A stretch of DNA of 64,000 bases from Torreya grandis (taxonomy: Eukaryota > Streptophyta > Pinopsida > Cupressales > Taxaceae). Made by a program: the position numbers and the translations under genes. The notes below the pieces were generated by a model, which worked only from the letters and a program-made list of their open reading frames with translations, had not been told where the DNA came from and ran no database searches. The stretch spans positions 1,779,001-1,843,000 of the forward strand of contig JARHVA010002424.1 of assembly GCA_037957365.1 (NCBI GenBank). The letters run 5' to 3'. Every line of letters starts with the position of its first letter. Positions within the stretch are counted from its first letter, which is position 1. Below are positions 28,305-40,634 of the stretch, piece after piece.

Positions 28305-28643
28305 TGTTAGGGATTAGATTTTACATGATTATTTATAAATTTATATTTATCGAGAGGTAAATAGTAATTGGTAAATTAATTTTTTAGGTAGTCATAATAT
28401 TATTAAAAAATTATTATGAACATAGGTTATTTGGTATATTATGGGGATACATGAGAGATATTGGTGGAGATTATATCTCCCCAATTATAGGAAATATTTT
28501 TCCTATATAAACATTGTATTCTCATATGATTAAACATGAATAAAATAATATTGTTAGTGTTATTAATTATGTGTATTTGACCTGTGGATTATACAAAATT
28601 TATGTGCATGAGATAAAGCTCTGGTAAGCTCTTGATCTTAACA
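28305..28643 (+). repeat. 3' LTR of E4
   Basis: It aligns end to end with 25954-26293. GGAGATTATATCTCC is conserved; the XhoI-like palindrome is altered to ATTTATCGAGAGGTAAAT. Confidence 0.88.
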
Positions 28644-29318
28644 AGAGAGTTGCCTACATACCAATACTCTGAAGAGGGATAAATTACAATGTAGTTATCC
28701 CATCTAATGCTTAGTATTTATGCAAGTGAATTCTAAAATGAGAGTGTACTTGGATGCCTTGAATGTGCTTGAGTTTTGGAATGGTTAAAAATTAGACTTA
28801 GGGATATTGTAAATGGTAGTATGTAGAAAGTAGGGTATAATAGGGATAATGTACCTTAATTTTACATAACTTTGTCTTTGGTTTGGATAGGTTTTCATCT
28901 ATTTCCATCTAGTAAATAGAGGTGGATTAAACTTGTATTTATAGGGTTTTGTTACTTGTGTAGATAATAAAATAATCTTAGGCTAACCTTAAGAGGGGCA
29001 CACATTTGAAAAAGTGTCTATTGGGAAGAGATGGGGTTAAGGATAATAGTGCCCATTTAGGGACACTAGTGCCATGTGGCTATAGTGTCCAAAATGTGGT
29101 GCTAATGTCTTTTTGGTAGACTGCTAAGAAAGTTGGATTGGGATTAGAGGTGATAGTTCAAGGACTATGTCTTGACTAGATGTAGGTGATTTTGGTCTCT
29201 TAAGTGACTGTAAATATATGTCTAAGTATCTAAAATAGGTATATGGAAAGCGTAATGATAGGGTAACTCAAGTTACACTCTTAGAATCTAATTACGATGT
29301 TTAGGTGATTACATATTG

Positions 29319-29691
29319 ATAGCTGAATTTTAGAAATTTCAATGTATTCTTTAGTTCTTGTAGGTTGTATTTCTAATCCTACAACAAGGGTTAATTGTCT
29401 AGGAAAGAATCTTCCTAGATGATCCCATTCTCTTTTCATGTAAATCACTCATATTCCTTTTTTCTTTTTTCCTTGCCTATATAGGGTTAGTATAGCTTGT
29501 GTTGTTTTTAAATTTATCTATTCTAATCTTTCTAAAAAGTAAAATATTTAGCTATAAATAAAGAATTATTTAAGCTAGAAAGAAGTAATATTTTAATCTA
29601 TTAATGCAATAAATATTTAGGCTATAAACTAAAAATATAAAATACCAAAAGACAATTTCCAATATTTAATATTTTTAGTGTGTGACACCCT
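29319..29691. other. Right part of the G1 leader
   Basis: This joins in origin to 18463 and leftward, separated by G3. No coding is visible. A short inverted repeat (ttgtagg..cctacaa, near 29357-29385) is the only structure noted. Confidence 0.45.
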
Positions 29692-29709
29692 TCTTCAGTA
29701 ATGGCACAA
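29692..29709 (-). promoter_or_regulatory. tRNA-Asp type primer binding site of G1
   Basis: The minus strand TTGTGCCATTACTGAAGA against the tRNA-Asp(GTC) complement TGGCGCCGTTGCCGGGGA: 11 of 18 identical and six of seven changes are transitions. It starts three bases after the LTR end. tRNA-Asp priming is usual for Athila/Tat elements (established knowledge). Confidence 0.65.
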
Positions 29710-29712
29710 AAA

Positions 29713-31053
29713 TGACAAGTCATATTTTTACCTACCAATTAACTAACATGATTCATGTAGCCTAAGAAACATTTCCTGAGGCAACTATTTATAACATAAA
29801 TTAATTGGTTCATCAATTTTCAACCCAAGGGTGTAATTTTGATAGGATGACTTCATTATATGTGCACACCAAATCTTCTAATTCCAATCTTTCCAGACTT
29901 ATGAAAAGGAATTGTATAAAACAATGGTACTTGTAAAAGATTAAAAATTGTAGGAAATAAATTGATTGACTAAAAAAATGAATTTTAAGCTTCCCTAATA
30001 TTATCTTGAATCACACAAATTAAATGTACTCATTCACACATACATATAAAATCTTAACACAAAATTATACAAATAAAACAAATTACTTAATTATACTAAT
30101 GAGTTAGATTTATACTATAAGTCTTCCTAAGGGGGCCCTCCTCTCTCAACCATGAGCTTCAATACTTCTATTAATATAGAACTCAATTAACTCAAAATGT
30201 TATCTTTATTAAATAATGTAGTGATAATAGATTATTACAACAAATTACAATAGCTCTTATTGGATTACTTGATATGTTATACACACTATTGATCTCAAAA
30301 CAAATTTCAAATCAATTCCCACATCTTTGTCATATTATATTTATACCAGATATGATGGTTTACATTTATGGCCTAATTAGGAATACAAATAAAACATTGA
30401 TTCAATGAGATCATTTAGCTACAGGAATAGAAAGTGGTTTTCAAGGTTTAAACTATTACCAATAGAATTCATCAAATATTTTAAGTAATTTACAATAAAA
30501 TTTGGTTAGAGATATCCTAATAAAATTGGTCTTGTAGCTACATCTTATTGTTATAACCTCCAATATATGGTAGTTAGTTGTAGCCTAGGAAATTTTTAAC
30601 TTTATTCATCTTTAAGAAGACCCATGCTTTTTTTAGGTCATTAATTATTAGGGTAGATTAAACTAACAATTATGTTATCTTTAAAGTACTATTGTATCTT
30701 CTCATTAGTTTCAAGATATGATGACACAAGATCCTTCAGCTAAAAGATGTGTTGAATAGTATCCTTTAGTTGTAGGATGTATTAACTTGTGTTACTTTAG
30801 ATAATATTCATGTTTTGACTTTGAACTTTCTCAAACAAATATTATAATAAATAATCACATGACATAATATAATCATAATTACTTGAATCATAAAACAAAA
30901 TATCATTACTCTATGAAATATAGTAATACATATCTATCATATATTAGACTTGTTTGAGTAGGAATATACAAGGGATAATCTCAAAAATCACATATTAGGA
31001 GAGTTATGGGTAAGCAATAGGTATTCAAAACATGACATTTTTTGGTCTCATCA
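29713..31053 (-). repeat. 5' LTR of G1
   Basis: The sister of 5653-6989. On the minus strand it runs TGATGAGACC..TTGTCA. Its right edge abuts CCATGGCTTAG, the resumed minisatellite. Confidence 0.85.
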
Positions 31054-31215
31054 CCATGGCTTAGTTATTTTTTTTAGTTCCATGGTAGACTTTTTTTTTT
31101 ACTTTATACTTTAAAGTTACCATGGCTGAGTTATTATTATATTCAATTTCATCACTAAGCTATTCTTGTACTTGACACTTTGAATTTTATGATGGTTGAG
31201 TTATTCATGTTTTCA
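31054..31215 (+). repeat. Minisatellite, right part
   Basis: About four to five further units of the array at 5349-5652 (CCATGGCTTAGTTATT, TTACCATGGCTGAGTTATTATT, ATGATGGTTGAGTTATTC). Confidence 0.72.
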
Positions 31216-33138
31216 TTATTGACATATATTAAAGTTAATCAAGATAATTAAGTTTTGATTTTATAATTTTTAAAATAAAATGATTTAACCACAAATTTAT
31301 TGATAAGTTTAGAGAGGCCATTTTTTACTTAGGTCTAAGTACCCATTTTGTTTTCATGATTTTAATAAGAAAGGAAGTGAATTTATTCATTAAAATTGGA
31401 TCACATATTTTTCAATCTATTTTCAAGAATAATTAGTGGTGATAAAGGTATTGATTCAATTTGTATCTTCATTTTTAATTTTCCCATGTGATATAAAAAT
31501 GAGAAAGGATAATATGCATATAGTAAACCTTGTTTGGTCTGCAAGTACTTAATATATTGAATTTTCTTCTTCATTATAATATTGATTATTTGAATTAGTT
31601 AAGAAAGTTGGAAATCATGAAAAGGGATTTATTTCATTGATTAGATGTTTTTTTATGTAATTTCCTTCTTCATTTTGTTTAGTTAAACATTCTTGATATT
31701 GGTGAATGGATAATATTTATGCCCATAGATGCATTTATTTGTAGGCATGTACCTAGTCATTTTTCATTGATTATATAAGGACATATTTGTAGATAAAAGT
31801 TAAGTTGGAAGTTATTATTAATAATCATGCATTTAATATTTATTGTATAAATTTTACCAAGTTTTGGATGTTGTTGGATTGCTTCCATAATTTTTTTTAA
31901 AAAAATATGATTTAATGGATCTATAGGCTCTTAGTTCATTAAATATTTTACAGTTAATTATTATAACATTAAATTAAATTTGATTGTATCAAGGAAATGA
32001 GTATGATTATTAATGTCATTTGTCATGGATTAATGACTCCTAAAAATTGATGAAAATATACTAAGTGATCTCCTGACATAATCTCATCAAGGTTGATAGA
32101 TGCACTTATTATAAAGTGAAATGAGATGGATTTTCTCTATTTATTTAATTTTATTGTTCCACATAACTACATCAAGATATTGCTTTTTGATTAAATTATT
32201 TATCAATAGAATAAAAGGAATTTTAAATGATCAAATAAGTTTTTTTAAGTGTGATAAATAATGGAATTTATTTTGTATAAGAACATGTATAATTATATAC
32301 TTTTGTGAATTATAATATGGCATTGTATGAATGAGAATGTAAAATTGTGAATTGACTTTTGAAATTAATTAAAGATGAATTCAGTGTTTCTTTTAATTTT
32401 ATTATTATCATTTGTAATGAATGTTGAACCAATCTAACTCAATGGCATAACTATGAATGTTTCTAATAACTTTAAAATCAAATAGGATTAATTTTCCATT
32501 AGAAACTATGTTGCTTAGAATAGACAAAGAACTATTGGGGTTGCATATGATACAAAACAACATTGAATTAATATTATCTCTTTTGATTAACTTTCATTAA
32601 TTATTAATATGATATTGAGTTTTGATAAGAAAATAAGGAAAACCAAATAAGAATAGGGCCTTATCTTAATGATTATATAGGAGATATTAATGAAGGGCTT
32701 TGCCTTTTGGGTCTATATTTTAGGTGAAAATGAATTTAAATAATATTAAAAATTAAATATAATAATTAAAATCTTAGTGGTGAACTCTTAGGCTTATGAG
32801 TAAAATAATGCATGAGCTCATATATTTTCATTGGTACTGAAAATTTTATTCACTCATGCCCTGATAATCAAAAACTTGCATATACTCCCATGACATGGTT
32901 AGTGGGTTTTGAATCTAGTGTAAATAAATGAACCAAAACATGGTCAAAGCAAATAGAATTGTTAATTGAGCACATGAGGAAACATGTCTAATTGTGTCGA
33001 TTAAGATGGATGTAAGGAATGGCCACTCTCATCCAATACAAACATTATGGTCTTAGTAAAAATAAGACACATGTCACAATGAAATATAATTAATGTGTAT
33101 TGGAATAAATTGGAACATTGAATAATGCAGACTAAATT
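31216..33138. other. Unassigned AT-rich DNA
   Basis: No coding, LTR or tandem structure recognised on either strand. Confidence 0.45.
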
Positions 33139-33418
33139 TGTTAATGTATTATTTTATACTCATATTTTTTGCTATACAGTTCTTAGTTAGCTTACTTAGG
33201 GTTGTTAAGGTCATTAGTGTAAAATACACTTAATGTGTATTCTAATAGTGAGTTGAGTTCTTATCATTTTGGTGACCTAATCTCTCACTATATAATGTAT
33301 CTCCTTTGTATTTTTGGTTAATGGACTAGTATGAAACTCATTTTTACTTTGTATTGCTCTCATAAACTTGGGTCTCATACATTCCTTATACATTCAAAGA
33401 TCTTGGAGTGATATGACA
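33139..33418 (+). repeat. 5' LTR of E5
   Basis: Starts TGTTAATG and ends GATATGACA directly before the primer site. Homology with the right repeat is clear over the first 220 bp and weak after. Confidence 0.55.
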
Positions 33419-33430
33419 TGGTATTAGAGC
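33419..33430 (+). promoter_or_regulatory. tRNA-iMet primer binding site of E5
   Basis: TGGTATTAGAGC differs from TGGTATCAGAGC by one C-to-T change. Confidence 0.75.
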
Positions 33431-33859
33431 TCTAATTTTATAGTCATTTTTATCATTTCTAAAATATTTGGTGAGATCTTTCTTACTAACATTCTTGATG
33501 GTTTTCTTGATTTTTAGCAATTTTATAGGTTTGATGGGATTTCATGAAAATTCATGCAAACTATAGAAATGAAGTCTCCAATCATAAAATGGATAGCACC
33601 ATCAAATTTATAATGCATCAAAACCTTAAAATTGACTATAAATATGTCCTGTATTTTTTATAGTGATTTTTAGCTATTTTTTTAGGGTTTTTGAGTTTTT
33701 AGTGATTTCACACACATCTATACAAAAAAATTACCAAATTAGGAAAAAAATCATGGTTTTTATTGAGTTTTTTGAGTTTTTTAAATGTATCTCTCTTATT
33801 TTTTGGTGAATATGTATGTTTATTTTGTAAATAAAGGGTTTTATACTATAAATCATGTC

Positions 33860-34130
33860 TTAACCATCCTTAATTAGATTCTTTAAGTGGATCAGACATT
33901 TAAAGGTAGAAATATAAAATAGGGTAGACAATTCACCTTCAATAGAGTTTTGGACCTCATTAGACATTTGAACATCCAAAGACATTAGATCCTTATTTTG
34001 AATTATTATTTCCTTCATCAAATTTCTACACCTTGACTGACATCGGGTCCTTTCCAAACATTCCAACCCTAATAGTGCATTGAAGTGTTCATCAGAGTTT
34101 TGCCACTCTTTGAACTATTTAGGCATTGTG
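33860..34130 (-). pseudogene. Antisense ORF inside E5, unknown
   Basis: The minus strand reads FKEWQNSDEHFNALLGLE after a stop near 34120, then an open 68 codons (MECLERTRCQSRCRNLMKE, IIIQNKDLMSLDVQMSNEV). It looks like a helical, coiled-coil-like protein. The segment KEIIIQNKDLM is similar by eye to ENIIIHNNFID in the antisense ORF of E4. Function unknown; chance remains possible. Confidence 0.3.
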
Positions 34131-35633
34131 GATATTTCACTATATTTGGATCCAAGATGAATCCCACTGAGTACACAAGTACTTCCTAATACCTAACATA
34201 GTTTCATGCACAACTATCAAAACTTGACACTTGTGCAAGTTCTATCATTAGATGTTAACCCTTATACATGCATAAGCAACAAAATTTAACCATTAATCAA
34301 GTAATCTATCAACTGTAACCACCCTATTTATATGTTGTGACATCCAAGAGGTCATAAAATTTATTCAAGTGAAGAGTGAAACTATTCATTTAAAATTTGG
34401 AGTCATTTTGAGAGTGACATCACTCCCACATCAATCACATCAATCAAAAAAGAGGGAGACCACTCACATAAGGTCTTAGCCCTTTGGTCATATGGTATGG
34501 TCACATGGAGGGGGCTTAAATATTTATTCCTACTACTGGGGGATTGACCTTATCACCCAACTAATTCTCTATTCAATCCAAACATTTTTGAACTTATGGG
34601 TGTCTCCAAATATTTTTAAATTTATGCTGAGTGGATATTTTTTATGCAAGATAAAATCTTAAAATAACTATAAATTTTGATTGGTAACTCTTTTTTTAGT
34701 GTCATCTTCTTCAAAAGTACATATTTTTGGTTCTATATGCTTTGTGACCTTCTTTATACCTTTGAAACTACCTATTATTCATAAATTATACCTCTTGGAC
34801 ACATTATTAGTAGACCTTGCTATCCCTCTAGTTATTTCATACATATGCATAAATTACTCATGGCACATTCTCAACTATCCCTGATGTCTATACAAGTGTG
34901 GTAGTATTTACAAAATTATGGGGGGAGTCATTGCTGATATGTATAAGGGGATATTATGTATTGTTGTGTTTTTATTTCTCTTTTTCAGTCTCATTTTATG
35001 TATTATGTCTATTCATATAATTAATGCTCATTTAGATGCATTCTTGGTTGTGCTCGATGTCCTCTTCATGAACATGTATTGTTATTGTAACTAGTGGATA
35101 ATTATAGTTGTCTTTTTATAGTTTTTTACTTATTTGGTATCTTCTCTTATTCATGTCAACTTCACTTGAGAGATATTAATGGTGGAAAGTTGATTTTACA
35201 CCATTGGTTCTTCTTGTAAATAGAAACTATGCTTCTTAGCATGCTTACAAAGAACACTTTCTCACAAAAAATAATCACATTCCATTCCTATATGGATTTA
35301 TTCCTTTTCACACTAATCATTATTATTATATTAAGTGGGTTAACACTTGTGACAAAGTTCACAGTTGATTATTGTTTCACATTTCATGGGATCTACATCA
35401 CTATGTGAAGCACATAATGTGTTTCAACATTATTTGAAGCATCCTAAAATCTCTTTTTAGAGATCCTAGTGAGATTTATATCACTCCTCTTCTTCCAATC
35501 ATCTCTTTGGAGACTATTTTACTCTCTCCACCTACTCCTATTTCATGCGATGACACATCCATGGTGGATAGTAATCTTTATTTTATCAAGCCACCACTAT
35601 AGGATGAGATTATAAAAAAACCTTACTTATCCC
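34131..35633. other. E5 internal sequence without recognisable genes
   Basis: A 67-codon plus-strand frame at 34681-34884 is hydrophobic and has no motif. Nothing else supported. Confidence 0.4.
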
Positions 35634-36023
35634 ATTACAGATTCTGATGTTGTTCCTATGCATGATGTTTTTCTTATAGATCCATCATATATTGGTACTC
35701 TAGAGGACTCTACTATTTATAGTGATAGTATACCTATTGAGAGCATCAATGAATCTTCTCTTCTTAAGGATATTTAGTTTGTAGATTTGTGTGTTTCATA
35801 TGTAGTCTCTTATTTAGATTTGAGGGTTATTGAGTTTTGATCTCCACTTCACATAGACATTAATTCAACAAATTATCCATGCCATTCCTCTTTATCAAAC
35901 TCACCTATACTTGATGGCACTTTTAAGCCTAAGCACATCTCTGAGATTAATGATTCTTCTTCTAGCACAAATGAATATAGTGGTGATGGGGACACACCTA
36001 CACCATCTCCTTTTCACATTTAA
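35634..36023 (+). pseudogene. Ser/Asp-rich ORF remnant in E5, unknown
   Basis: A 130-codon plus-strand frame with two internal stops: ITDSDVVPMHDVFLIDPSYI at the start, ESINESSLLKDIQF in the middle, and SSTNEYSGDGDTPTPSPF before a TAA at 36021-36023. Composition (Asp, Ser, Pro, Ile) suggests a disordered linker rather than an enzyme. No family recognised. Confidence 0.35.
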
Positions 36024-36807
36024 AATATTTAGGGGTTAATTATTGAACTAGATACCTATGGTCCACTTCATACATTACAAGGTGTAGGTATATTTATCCA
36101 AAACTCATTAAACATTAAGAAGTATGGTATATAGTTATAGGGCATTCTATTATCCTTCTTACTATGCATAAGGATCATATTTCATTGTATAAAATCACAC
36201 CTTAGTTGGATATCCATCAAGAAATTGATGGACACATTCACTATTCTAGGGTGATCCACTCTTCATTACACCTATTTTTTATAGGTTCATTTTAGTCACA
36301 TTACATTCAATTTTTGTGCATGATCTTTTTAGACCTCATCCACACTATTTTTTTGGACCCTAATTATAGTTATTTATCTTGATACCTTAATATTTCATTT
36401 TTAAATGGGAAATTTATAGTATACCATTTGTATTCTTCCTTTGACAAAGGGAAGAAACATTATTTGATGCAGATGGAATTTCTTCATTCTTCAAGCAAAG
36501 GATCTCATTAACGACATTCATCATTTTGTAATCTCTACTATAGATAGATTCAACATATTCTATGTGGACTTCTTATTTCTCCTCTCTATGTTTCATATTT
36601 TCTCTCACTTATGAATACATTCTCAATTGTGCCTGACATCCATAGAACATGAATGGTTTCTCACTTTTATCTCTTTTGGAAAGGAGTTTTTTCCTATGGT
36701 TTTTATGCTTTTCCTTGCTTTATGGGAGTTTTATTGTTCTTGGGTACCTCATTAGTCCTTATTTATATGACTCAATTTTCTATGCACCTAAGTTATGCTT
36801 CAAGGTG

Positions 36808-37030
36808 TGTTAGTTTAGTCTTTTTCTTGCTTGTAGTTTTACCTGCATGGCTATTAGTTAGCTTGCTTAGGGTTGTTAAACTTATTAGGGGATAATGTGT
36901 TTTATAATATTGAGTTGAGTTTTTAACTTTTTGGTGACTTAATCTCTCGTTATATAATGTACCTCATTTGTATTTTTTGGCCAATAGACTATTATGAAAC
37001 TCAATTTTTCTTTTTATTGCTCTCACCTAT
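36808..37030 (+). repeat. 3' LTR of E5 (end lost)
   Basis: TGTTAGTTTAGTC start; homologous to 33139-33360 up to ATTGCTCTCA. Confidence 0.5.
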
Positions 37031-37187
37031 TCCTAGGGTTTTTTGCATTTAATAAATGTTTAGAAATATTGGATTAATCTAAAAAAATTAAAATATATTT
37101 TTATTATCAACATTATAACTTATGTATCAAACATCAATGACTTGAGGTGGAAAAAAATGGAGACCCAATTTTTGGGGTCTCTACATT

Positions 37188-37560
37188 TGGTATTAGAGTC
37201 TACTTTTAACACTCAAAAACTCTAGATCAATCTGTAGAATAATGTTCTATACCTTTTACTGATGTTTATTCTTTAATTTAAAATATGGTGAGGATTCAAT
37301 CAAGAGGTGGATATAGCATAAAAATAACCATGGAGTTGGTATGGGTAGGGGTAATTCTAGGAATCACTTGCAGGCAAATGTTAACATTAACCATGAAAAT
37401 AATTAAGAACTAAGGATTGATAATGATCCTAATATAAAAACATTTTTTTAGGGAATTATCATGTATTTGGATAAGCTTACATAAAGGATTATTATACAAG
37501 ATGATTGTATGGCATGTACTACCTTCCATTTTAAAAGTGAAATATTGACCTCATCCTTAA
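37188..37560 (+). pseudogene. Primer site and gag start of another element, truncated
   Basis: TGGTATTAGAGT at 37188-37199 follows a GGGGTCTCTACA LTR-like end. An ATG at 37285 opens MVRIQSRGGYS and, through frameshifts, SRNHLQANVNINHENN and RIDNDPNIKTFF. This recalls the N-terminus of plant Ty3/gypsy gag (basic MVxTRSG-like start). No downstream pol follows, so it is a 5' fragment. Its LTR upstream was not delimited; a GAGACCC..GGGTCTC hairpin lies near 37160-37181. Confidence 0.45.
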
Positions 37561-39516
37561 TTCTATTGGCCTTCGTGTACAAGGTATGAAATTGATGTAG
37601 GATTGACTCCCTTCCAACCACACTTTATGAATTTGTTATAGTTACATCTCTTTATGTGTTTAAAAATGTATTTTTATAGTTGATTGGATTATGGCATGAT
37701 TCCCAATACTATTCAAATTTATCAAGCTTTTAGTATTTAATTAATTTAATGATAAATAATTAGGATGTGTAAAATAAATTTCACTAATAAATGCTCACTA
37801 AAATAATACTTAAATATTCAATAAATGTTTAAAGGAGCTTAATGATTAGGGGAATTTAATTGTTTCACATCAACACGTATAACAACCTCCAATGGTCAAG
37901 GAAAAAAATGTGGACATTCTAAACAAATTAACTTAGATTTATAAAAGATTGGTCAAGTGTTCTATACTCAAAATAAAAATGTGAATTCTAAAAAAATGAA
38001 CTTACATTATTCTCATCATACGTAGACATATAGGTATTCACACTAGGGATAAGGGTCATTTTAAGGTTTATAATAGTGTTTTACACCACCCTTGATTCTA
38101 ATTCACCTTGGGATGAATTTAGATAATTATTTTATCATGTGATTGTGTAATGATATTTTCAATATTTTCTTCTTGTTGATGTGTCTAGAAGTGACCCCTA
38201 TAACCTTGAGACACCCTAACTTAAATAGACAAGGTTTAATAGATAATTTATATAAGTATAAATAAATTTAATTATTTGGGGTGAAAATTATGAAAGCATG
38301 ATAAGTTTAATTATCCTTACCTTGATTGTTGAACCATTTATTGGTTAATCTAAATCATGCCTAAGAGGGAAAAACCTTCGAGCACTACAATAAGTCCATT
38401 AATTCTTTAGTAATGCTTCTTCACACTATAATTTGATAATTACGCTAGATCAATGGAGGGTGGTTATTTTGGGGTAGATCAATTACCATTTTGACAACTA
38501 TTTTGACATTTATTAAGCTTCACATAAATAAATAAATGTCCCTTCCAATATTTCTCCATCCTCCTCCTAAAATGCACATTAATCTCTAAAACTAACATAA
38601 TAATAAAGTAAAAATAGATATGATATTCTCTTTAGAACAACCTTAGTTTATTCATTATTCATTTTTTATCAAAATATCCATCTTCCTTATTATTTTGATA
38701 TCAAGAGCATTAATGCTTAGTAGAAGGTTTATTTTTTCAAAATTCTAAGGTAAAATAAAGGGAGTGTTTACAGCTTGAGCTTACTCTAATATGAAAAGGA
38801 AAATGAGATTTGGATTTAAAGAATAAAGAGAGAGCAGTACACATTTCAAGTAGGCATAAATTCTTCACAAAGTTTGAATCTATTATAAAATTTGAATTTT
38901 TTTATGTATTAGATTGACTTTTGGTTTTATGGGTTGGCACTAATCAACAAGTATATTGATTTCTCAGTTTATATTTATATTTTATTTTGTATAATTATAT
39001 ACCTCAATATAATCAACATTAAATTTAGTCTCTTTTATATCTTAAAATATTTGTATCAAGTTTACAAGTGATGTTTATTACAATTAGTATACTTGGGGGA
39101 TGGATAACGAGATGAAAAGGAGGGGTGAGGGAGATTTATAGAATACACTACAAGGCTTTATATCATTAATATTCATATATAACTTCATTTTGGTTTACTA
39201 TCTTCATTTTGTATCAATATTCATATATTTTATATTTATACTCTTTAGGGAACTACTATTGAGGAGAAAAATTATTAGCATTGTGCTCATGTAACTTGCA
39301 TGTTAATTGTAGTACATGATGGTGTTGATGTTGATAAAAAATAATAAAGATAAAAGATGTATCCCTTTTTATATTTTATGTCAAAAGAGCATATATGAGA
39401 TTTTTCCTCTTCTCTCTTGATGAAATATTAATATTGTCTCTATCTTATTGGCCATACCTTCTTTTGTGTTTACCTTTTTGTTATACAACTATACTTGGAA
39501 AATTTGTATTCCATAT
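37561..39516. other. Unassigned AT-rich DNA
   Basis: I see no coding region, LTR or tandem repeat here. Confidence 0.45.
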
Positions 39517-40634
39517 TATTGATGTTGGTTTTATGCACACCACAAAAGGTTAAATGAGGTATCCTATAAATTTTTTGTATCTCTATATAATAAGATTCCA
39601 CTTTGGGGCATGAGTTATAGGTATGTAGTTAAAACAACCGGGTGATGGAATAACAAGTTAAACTTGTGGGTTATTTAACCAAGTTTTGTGGATGGATGCA
39701 TGGAATATAATAGAAACTAATCACTAAGTCAGATGGATGGGTGGAGAATTATTTTATGGCTGGTAGATCTCAAATAAACTCAAAAAGGTAAAGAAGGTTA
39801 AAGAATAAAATAAGGCTTTGTGCTCTTGAAAGGTCACTTCTAAGACTATTTCTTTGGTGGAAAAGTATCTCTTGGACTAGTGTTTTCTACTTGAATCTAT
39901 TTCACACTCATCAAAAAGTATAGTTAGTAGTTTGATAAAACAAGTATTGGATGATCAATGATCTAAACTAAAGGTTTATCTCCTTAGGTATGTTATTTCA
40001 CACCCTTATCTAAGAGATTACAAATCATACCAAAAAGTTTTTTAGGGTAGTTATGGTTCACACCTAGATAACTGTACAAAAATAAATACCTCTACACACC
40101 TTAGATTATCAATTCAACCTATACTAACTACTTAAAACAATGAAATATACCAATCCTTAATTGTTGTAGTAAATATAAGATTAATATTTATTAATTGAAA
40201 CAATCATATTCATCCCCAACATTATCACACTTAAAAATTATTGAATTGATACAAATAAACATACTTAAATTTTATTAACACAAAAAAGGAGGAAGAAAAA
40301 ACCATCATAATTGTGACAATCAATCTCTTGATCTCTTATTTTATATTGATCCATAACTTTGACCCTTTGAAAAGAGGTTTCTACATGTATTTAAAGGACT
40401 TGGGGAAGGGGTTGCCTCATACTCCAAGTATAGAAAACTTTGATTACATCAAAATAACTACATGATATAACTTATAGATTATATTAGACATGCAATATAT
40501 GTATGCTAGAAAAAAATGATTTATCTAATTTCAACATGGATGTAACAAGACTTAACTATCTATTTGTAATTATTACATGAAAACTTATACAAAAAATAAT
40601 ATTTGACTAAGGCTAAATTGGCTTATAATTGACA
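39517..40634 (-). repeat. 3' LTR of G2
   Basis: Homologous to 61862-63009 (for example ggatggatgcatggaat, caacatggatgtaacaag). The boundaries are inferred from TGTCAA-type starts after the extra ORF and the CATCAACA-type end; the end here has decayed to CATCAATA. The outermost bases are approximate. Confidence 0.7.

Larger units (their letters stand above)
25954..28643 (+). mobile_element. E4: small non-autonomous LTR retrotransposon
   Basis: LTRs of 340 bp (25954-26293) and 339 bp (28305-28643) with TGTTAGGG..TTAACA ends and an AGAGA duplication (25949-25953, 28644-28648). A decayed tRNA-iMet type primer site follows the 5' LTR, and a strong purine tract precedes the 3' LTR. The 2.0 kb internal part has no pol motif on either strand. 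A plus-strand open stretch before the 3' LTR (28100-28304) and an antisense ORF (26314-26538) are the only long frames. By hand count the LTRs differ at about 42 of 340 positions (about 12%). Sequence of the same family recurs inverted at 16364-17260. Confidence 0.88.
18469..29313 (-). mobile_element. G3: Ty3/gypsy-type element with gag and protease only
   Basis: LTRs at 18469-19673 and 25423-29313 (the latter interrupted by E4; about 1.2 kb each once E4 is removed). The TATTG duplication at 18464-18468 and 29314-29318 is exact. On the minus strand the LTR runs TGTAATCACC..CA. A possible primer site is at 25411-25420 and a purine tract (atggggcaaa) at 19674-19684. The internal part of 5.7 kb has gag near the 5' end and protease after it. 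The next 2.6 kb shows no RT, RNase H or integrase motif, so the element was probably mobilised by another. It is inserted in the G1 leader. Confidence 0.82.
25423..29313 (-). repeat. 5' LTR of G3, split by E4
   Basis: The parts 25423-25953 and 28644-29313 are contiguous in the sister LTR at 18469-19673. The E4 insertion accounts for the gap, with AGAGA on both sides. The joined length is about 1,196 bp against 1,205 bp for the sister. Confidence 0.82.
33139..37030 (+). mobile_element. E5: decayed small LTR element
   Basis: Direct repeats at 33139-33418 and from 36808 share TTAGTTAGCTTRCTTAGGGTTGTTAA and GTGAGTTGAG / TATATAATGTAYCTC blocks. The first is followed by TGGTATTAGAGCTC (33419-33430), a near-canonical tRNA-iMet primer site. 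The internal 3.4 kb shows no pol motif. No target duplication could be established, and the outer end of the right repeat is lost after about 37030. Confidence 0.55.

Noticed and set aside
36653..36895. Hydrophobic 80-codon frame resembling a membrane protein
   Set aside because: It runs across the start of the E5 3' LTR and has no homologue in view; hydrophobicity follows from T-rich DNA.
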